This document shows positions 61,471-64,000 of a stretch of DNA of 64,000 nucleotides, one piece after another. The stretch's first letter is position 1. Every line of letters begins with the position of its first letter. The DNA comes from Methylibium sp. (lineage in GTDB: Bacteria; Pseudomonadota; Gammaproteobacteria; Burkholderiales; Burkholderiaceae_C), in assembly GCA_013824165.1 (NCBI GenBank), contig PNNH01000102.1, positions 62,001-126,000 on the forward strand. Reading direction: 5' to 3'. Below the pieces are notes generated by a model. The model ran no database searches and was not told the origin of the DNA. It was given only the letters and a program-made list of their open reading frames with translations. The position numbers and the translations under genes were made by a program.

Positions 61471-64000
61471 TTAGATCAGCGGCGTCAGGCGGGTCGGATC
61501 CTCGTCATCCAGGCTGCGATGCGGTTTGATCACCAGGTGCGCCGCGTTGGCTTCCGGCGGCGCCGTGTAACCGCTGGCGGCCGAGGTGGCCTCGCCGAGC
61601 ACCGTGCCCGCCGGTCCGGCCAGCACGTCGCCCAGGCTCAGCTTCTTCGGCAGTTCGGCCTCCGAAGTCTCGGGCTGCACGTCCTTGGCGAACCAGACGT
61701 CGGCCATCGCATGGGTCTTGCCGTCACTGGTCTTGTAGTCCGAGACCAGGCCGATCAGGTTGCCGTTGTCGATCTCCGTACCGGTCTTGGCCGACAGGTT
61801 CAGCTCGGTGATGCCCAGCTCGGTCAGGCTCTTCAGCTCGCCGTCGTCCGTGGCACCGTCACTGTCCTTGTCCACCCAGACCTGCAGCTTCTGCCAGTTG
61901 GCGTCGTTGGCGTCCAGCTTGCCGTCGCCGTTGGTATCCTCCATCGACATGGCTTGGTAGCCGTTGGCGGCGCGGCGTCCGTCACCCAGCACCGTGCCTG
62001 AGCCGAACAGCTCCTTGCCGTCGTTGATCGTGCCGTCGCTGTTGCGGTCCATCACCAGCAGACCGTCCTTGCCGTCGGTCCAGCCCCACTTCTGGGCGGT
62101 GCCGGTGCCGTAGATGTCGAAGTTCACGCCGTTCTCCGCCGCGCTGGTGCGGATACCGTTGCCATCCAGGTCCAGCATGATCGGCGTTGCCAAGTACAGC
62201 GCATTGAACTGATCGTCAGCCAAGGTCGGGATCTGATCCGAGGTGAAGGCATAGACCTGGGTCATGTTCATCTTGGCGATGTCGGCCGCTTCCAGACCGT
62301 CGAGCTGGTCGGTGGTCAGGCTGCGAATCTGGTCGGTGGTGATGCCGGCCATCTGCGCGGTGGTCAGTGCCTTGATGTCATCCGAATCGAACTGGCGCAA
62401 CTGGTCGGTGCTGATGGCGCGGATCTGCGCAGAGCTGAAGGCCGCGATCTGATCGCTGCGCAGGGCGTCGATCTCGTCGGTGGCGATCGCCGCAATCTGG
62501 TCAGTCCGGAATGCCGTCACCTGGGCCGACGTCAGGGCGCCGATCTGTTCGCTGGTGAAGGCAGCGAACTGGTCGGTGCTCAACGAGCGCAGTGCGGCAG
62601 AGCTCAGGCCGCGCAGCGCGTCGGTACCGATGTTGTCGATGTCCGCTGCATCCAGACCCTGCACCTGCGCCGTGCTCAGCACCGCCAGCTGGTTGCTGGT
62701 GAAGGCGCCGATCTGGTCGGAATTCAGGGCCGAGAGGTCCTCGGAGACCAGGCCGCGGATGCCGCTGGTGCCCAGCGCCACGATGTCGTCGGTGGCGAAG
62801 GTCTTGATCTGGTCGCTGCTCATCGCGCCGATCTGGCTGGACGACAGCGCTGCCACCTGGGCCGAGCTCAGGGCTTCGACGTCGTCGGTCGCCCACTTGC
62901 TGACCTGGGCCGTGCTCAGTGCCGTGACCTGCACCGCACCCAGCGCGCCGACCTGGTCGGTCGTCAGGGCATTGAGCTGGTCAGTGCTCAGGGCACGCAT
63001 GCCGAAGATGCTCAGGGCACGCAGATCGTCGGTTTCGATCTTGCTCATCGCATCTGTCGTCAGGCCGGCCACCTGGACGGCAGTCAGGGCCGCGAACTGG
63101 CTGCTCGTCATCGCCACCACGTCATCGGTAGAGAAGCTCTGCACCTGGGCCGAGGTCAGGGAGGCCACTTGAGTCGTGGTCAGCTCGGACACCTGGTCAG
63201 AGTTCAGTGCGGCGATCTGGTCGGTGCGCATCTTGCTCAGCGCCGCGGTCGACAGGGCGCGCAGGTCGTCGCTCTCGAGCTTGGCGATCTGGTCGGTACG
63301 CAGACCCAGCACCTGGGCGCTGCTCAGCGAGGCCACCTGCGCCGTGCTGAGTGCGGCGATGCCGTCCGTGGTCAGCGCGCTGATCTGGTCAGAGGACAGG
63401 CCGCGGATACCGGTGCTCGAGATGGCCGCCAGGTCCTCGGTCTGCAGCGCCTTCAGCTGGTCGGTCGTCAGCACCGCCACCTGGTTGGAGCTCAGCACCT
63501 TGTACTGGTCGGACACCAGGGCGGTCAGGTCCTCGGTGGACAGGCCCTTGATCTGGCCCGTGGTCAGCGAGACGACCTGTGCCGAAGTCAGCATGCCGAT
63601 CTGATCGGTGGTCAACGCATTGAACTGGTCGGTGCTCAGGCTGCGCAGGGCGGCCGAGGACATGGCGCGCAGATCATCGGTCTCCAACTGGCCGATCTGG
63701 TCGGTGCGCAGACCCGCCACCTGCTGACTGCTCAGCGAGGCGAACTGGGCCGTCGACAGCGCAACGATCTGATCGCTGGTCATGGCGCCGATCTGGGCCG
63801 AGTTGATGCCGCGGAAGCCGGCCGAGCTGATGGCGCCGAGGTCGTCGGTGGTCAGCGACTTGAACTGGTCGGACGTCATGCCCGCCACCTGGGCCGAGCT
63901 CATCGCATTGAACTGCTCGGTCGTGAAGGCGTTCAGGTCGTCGGTCGACAAGCCACGGATCTGGGCCGTGCCGAACGCTGCCACCTGGGCCGTGCTGAAG
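61471..64000 (-). CDS. Giant octapeptide-repeat secreted protein, C-terminal part (5' end outside window)
   Basis: About 842 codons are visible and the frame stays open to the right edge in the same repeat pattern, so the true start lies beyond it. Residues 1-595 of the visible part consist of 74 tandem octapeptides of the form [ILVF]-x-[AGS]-[LMFI]-[ST]-[ST]-[DAS]-[QD], rich in Ser/Thr and Gln/Asp. The last ~240 residues hold PIMLDLDGNGIRT, MDRNSDGTINDGKELFG, EDTNGDGKLDANDANW and VDKDSDGATDDGE, calcium-binding EF-hand-like loops typical of C-terminal domains of type I secreted adhesins. It is acidic and has no RTX nonapeptides. The secretion system 10 kb away is a natural exporter. Confidence 0.85.
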   Translation of the reverse strand, partial: FSTAQVAAFGTAQIRGLSTDDLNAFTTEQFNAMSSAQVAGMTSDQFKSLTTDDLGAISSAGFRGINSAQIGAMTSDQIVALSTAQFASLSSQQVAGLRTDQIGQLETDDLRAMSSAALRSLSTDQFNALTTDQIGMLTSAQVVSLTTGQIKGLSTEDLTALVSDQYKVLSSNQVAVLTTDQLKALQTEDLAAISSTGIRGLSSDQISALTTDGIAALSTAQVASLSSAQVLGLRTDQIAKLESDDLRALSTAALSKMRTDQIAALNSDQVSELTTTQVASLTSAQVQSFSTDDVVAMTSSQFAALTAVQVAGLTTDAMSKIETDDLRALSIFGMRALSTDQLNALTTDQVGALGAVQVTALSTAQVSKWATDDVEALSSAQVAALSSSQIGAMSSDQIKTFATDDIVALGTSGIRGLVSEDLSALNSDQIGAFTSNQLAVLSTAQVQGLDAADIDNIGTDALRGLSSAALRSLSTDQFAAFTSEQIGALTSAQVTAFRTDQIAAIATDEIDALRSDQIAAFSSAQIRAISTDQLRQFDSDDIKALTTAQMAGITTDQIRSLTTDQLDGLEAADIAKMNMTQVYAFTSDQIPTLADDQFNALYLATPIMLDLDGNGIRTSAAENGVNFDIYGTGTAQKWGWTDGKDGLLVMDRNSDGTINDGKELFGSGTVLGDGRRAANGYQAMSMEDTNGDGKLDANDANWQKLQVWVDKDSDGATDDGELKSLTELGITELNLSAKTGTEIDNGNLIGLVSDYKTSDGKTHAMADVWFAKDVQPETSEAELPKKLSLGDVLAGPAGTVLGEATSAASGYTAPPEANAAHLVIKPHRSLDDEDPTRLTPLI
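62200..64000 (-). repeat. Octapeptide (24-bp) tandem array with 17-octad super-repeats
   Basis: Within the repeat protein 74 full octads are visible. Aligning them shows a longer period of 17 octads (136 residues, 408 bp): unit 1 at 63553-63960, unit 2 at 63145-63552, unit 3 at 62905-63144 and unit 4 at 62497-62904. The marker TDDLRAMSSAALRSLSTDQ occurs near the end of unit 1, and close variants recur in units 2 to 4. Unit 3 has only 10 octads: its first four match the unit start and its last six the unit end, as if seven were deleted. The remaining octads to 62200 are more degenerate. Confidence 0.85.

Noticed and set aside
62480-63604. Plus-strand frames across the octapeptide array (230 and 142 residues)
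   Set aside because: They only mirror the 24-bp repeats; the minus frame contains the conserved C-terminal calcium-binding region and is open to the edge.
62200-64000. Reading the repeat array as a CRISPR array
   Set aside because: The 24-bp units are coding, diverge at codon level and have no constant repeat with unique spacers.

Overview
The window reads as chromosome of a GC-rich betaproteobacterium of the order Burkholderiales, probably near Roseateles, Paucibacter or Rubrivivax. The reasons are the strong G/C bias at third codon positions, the linked acnB / citE-like / mdh / GntR / sdhCDABE / gltA cluster typical of that order, and the household gene types around it. I see no tRNA, rRNA, CRISPR array, insertion sequence or phage gene. 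Genes are densely packed on both strands.

Left part (1-12.7 kb): a glycosyltransferase fragment, a periplasmic 2',3'-cyclic nucleotide phosphodiesterase, a MerR-type regulator divergent from a two-gene molybdenum hydroxylase (iorAB type) across a promoter with the 19-bp spacer and dyad expected of MerR control, a tRNA hydroxylation protein (TrhP/YegQ), a serine hydrolase and a DUF938 methyltransferase. A DGPF-VOC-DGPF-VOC-sigma module follows; its sigma factor has the long C-terminal extension and DGPF neighbours of the ECF42 group, and a TGTCGA-N17-CGTC element precedes part of it.

Central metabolism (12.7-25.1 kb): acnB sits 35 nt behind a VapBC-like toxin-antitoxin pair, then come a secreted hypothetical protein, a CitE-like lyase, mdh, a divergent GntR/UTRA regulator and the sdhCDABE-gltA operon. 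Several Rho-independent terminators delimit these units. At 25.1-29.5 kb a LacI regulator with a perfect operator palindrome heads ribokinase, nucleoside hydrolase and an MTA/SAH-deaminase-like amidohydrolase, which looks like a nucleoside salvage operon.

Middle (29.5-47.3 kb): a methyltransferase, purL, an orphan kinase-fold protein, a luciferase-like monooxygenase, a CHASE-PAS-PAS histidine kinase, an HtrA-type protease, a DUF1624 membrane protein, a lipoprotein glycerophosphodiesterase, rlmB, upp, a split chromate transporter with a 2-hydroxyacid dehydrogenase, and two small unknown genes.

Right part (47.3-64 kb), the most interesting region: a TPR/GT41 (SPINDLY-like) cytosolic O-glycosyltransferase, a complete type I secretion system (ABC ATPase with a degenerate C39 domain, HlyD adaptor, TolC channel), two GT2 enzymes, a GT11-FkbM fusion, a GT10 fucosyltransferase, a 3-acetamido-3,6-dideoxyhexose pathway (acetyltransferase-ketoisomerase fusion, aminotransferase, second acetyltransferase), and a very large protein running off the right edge. 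That protein is a Ser/Thr-rich octapeptide array organised in 17-octad (136-residue) super-repeats, ending in a calcium-binding, secretion-type C-terminus. I infer a locus that glycosylates a repeat adhesin in the cytosol and exports it by its own type I system.
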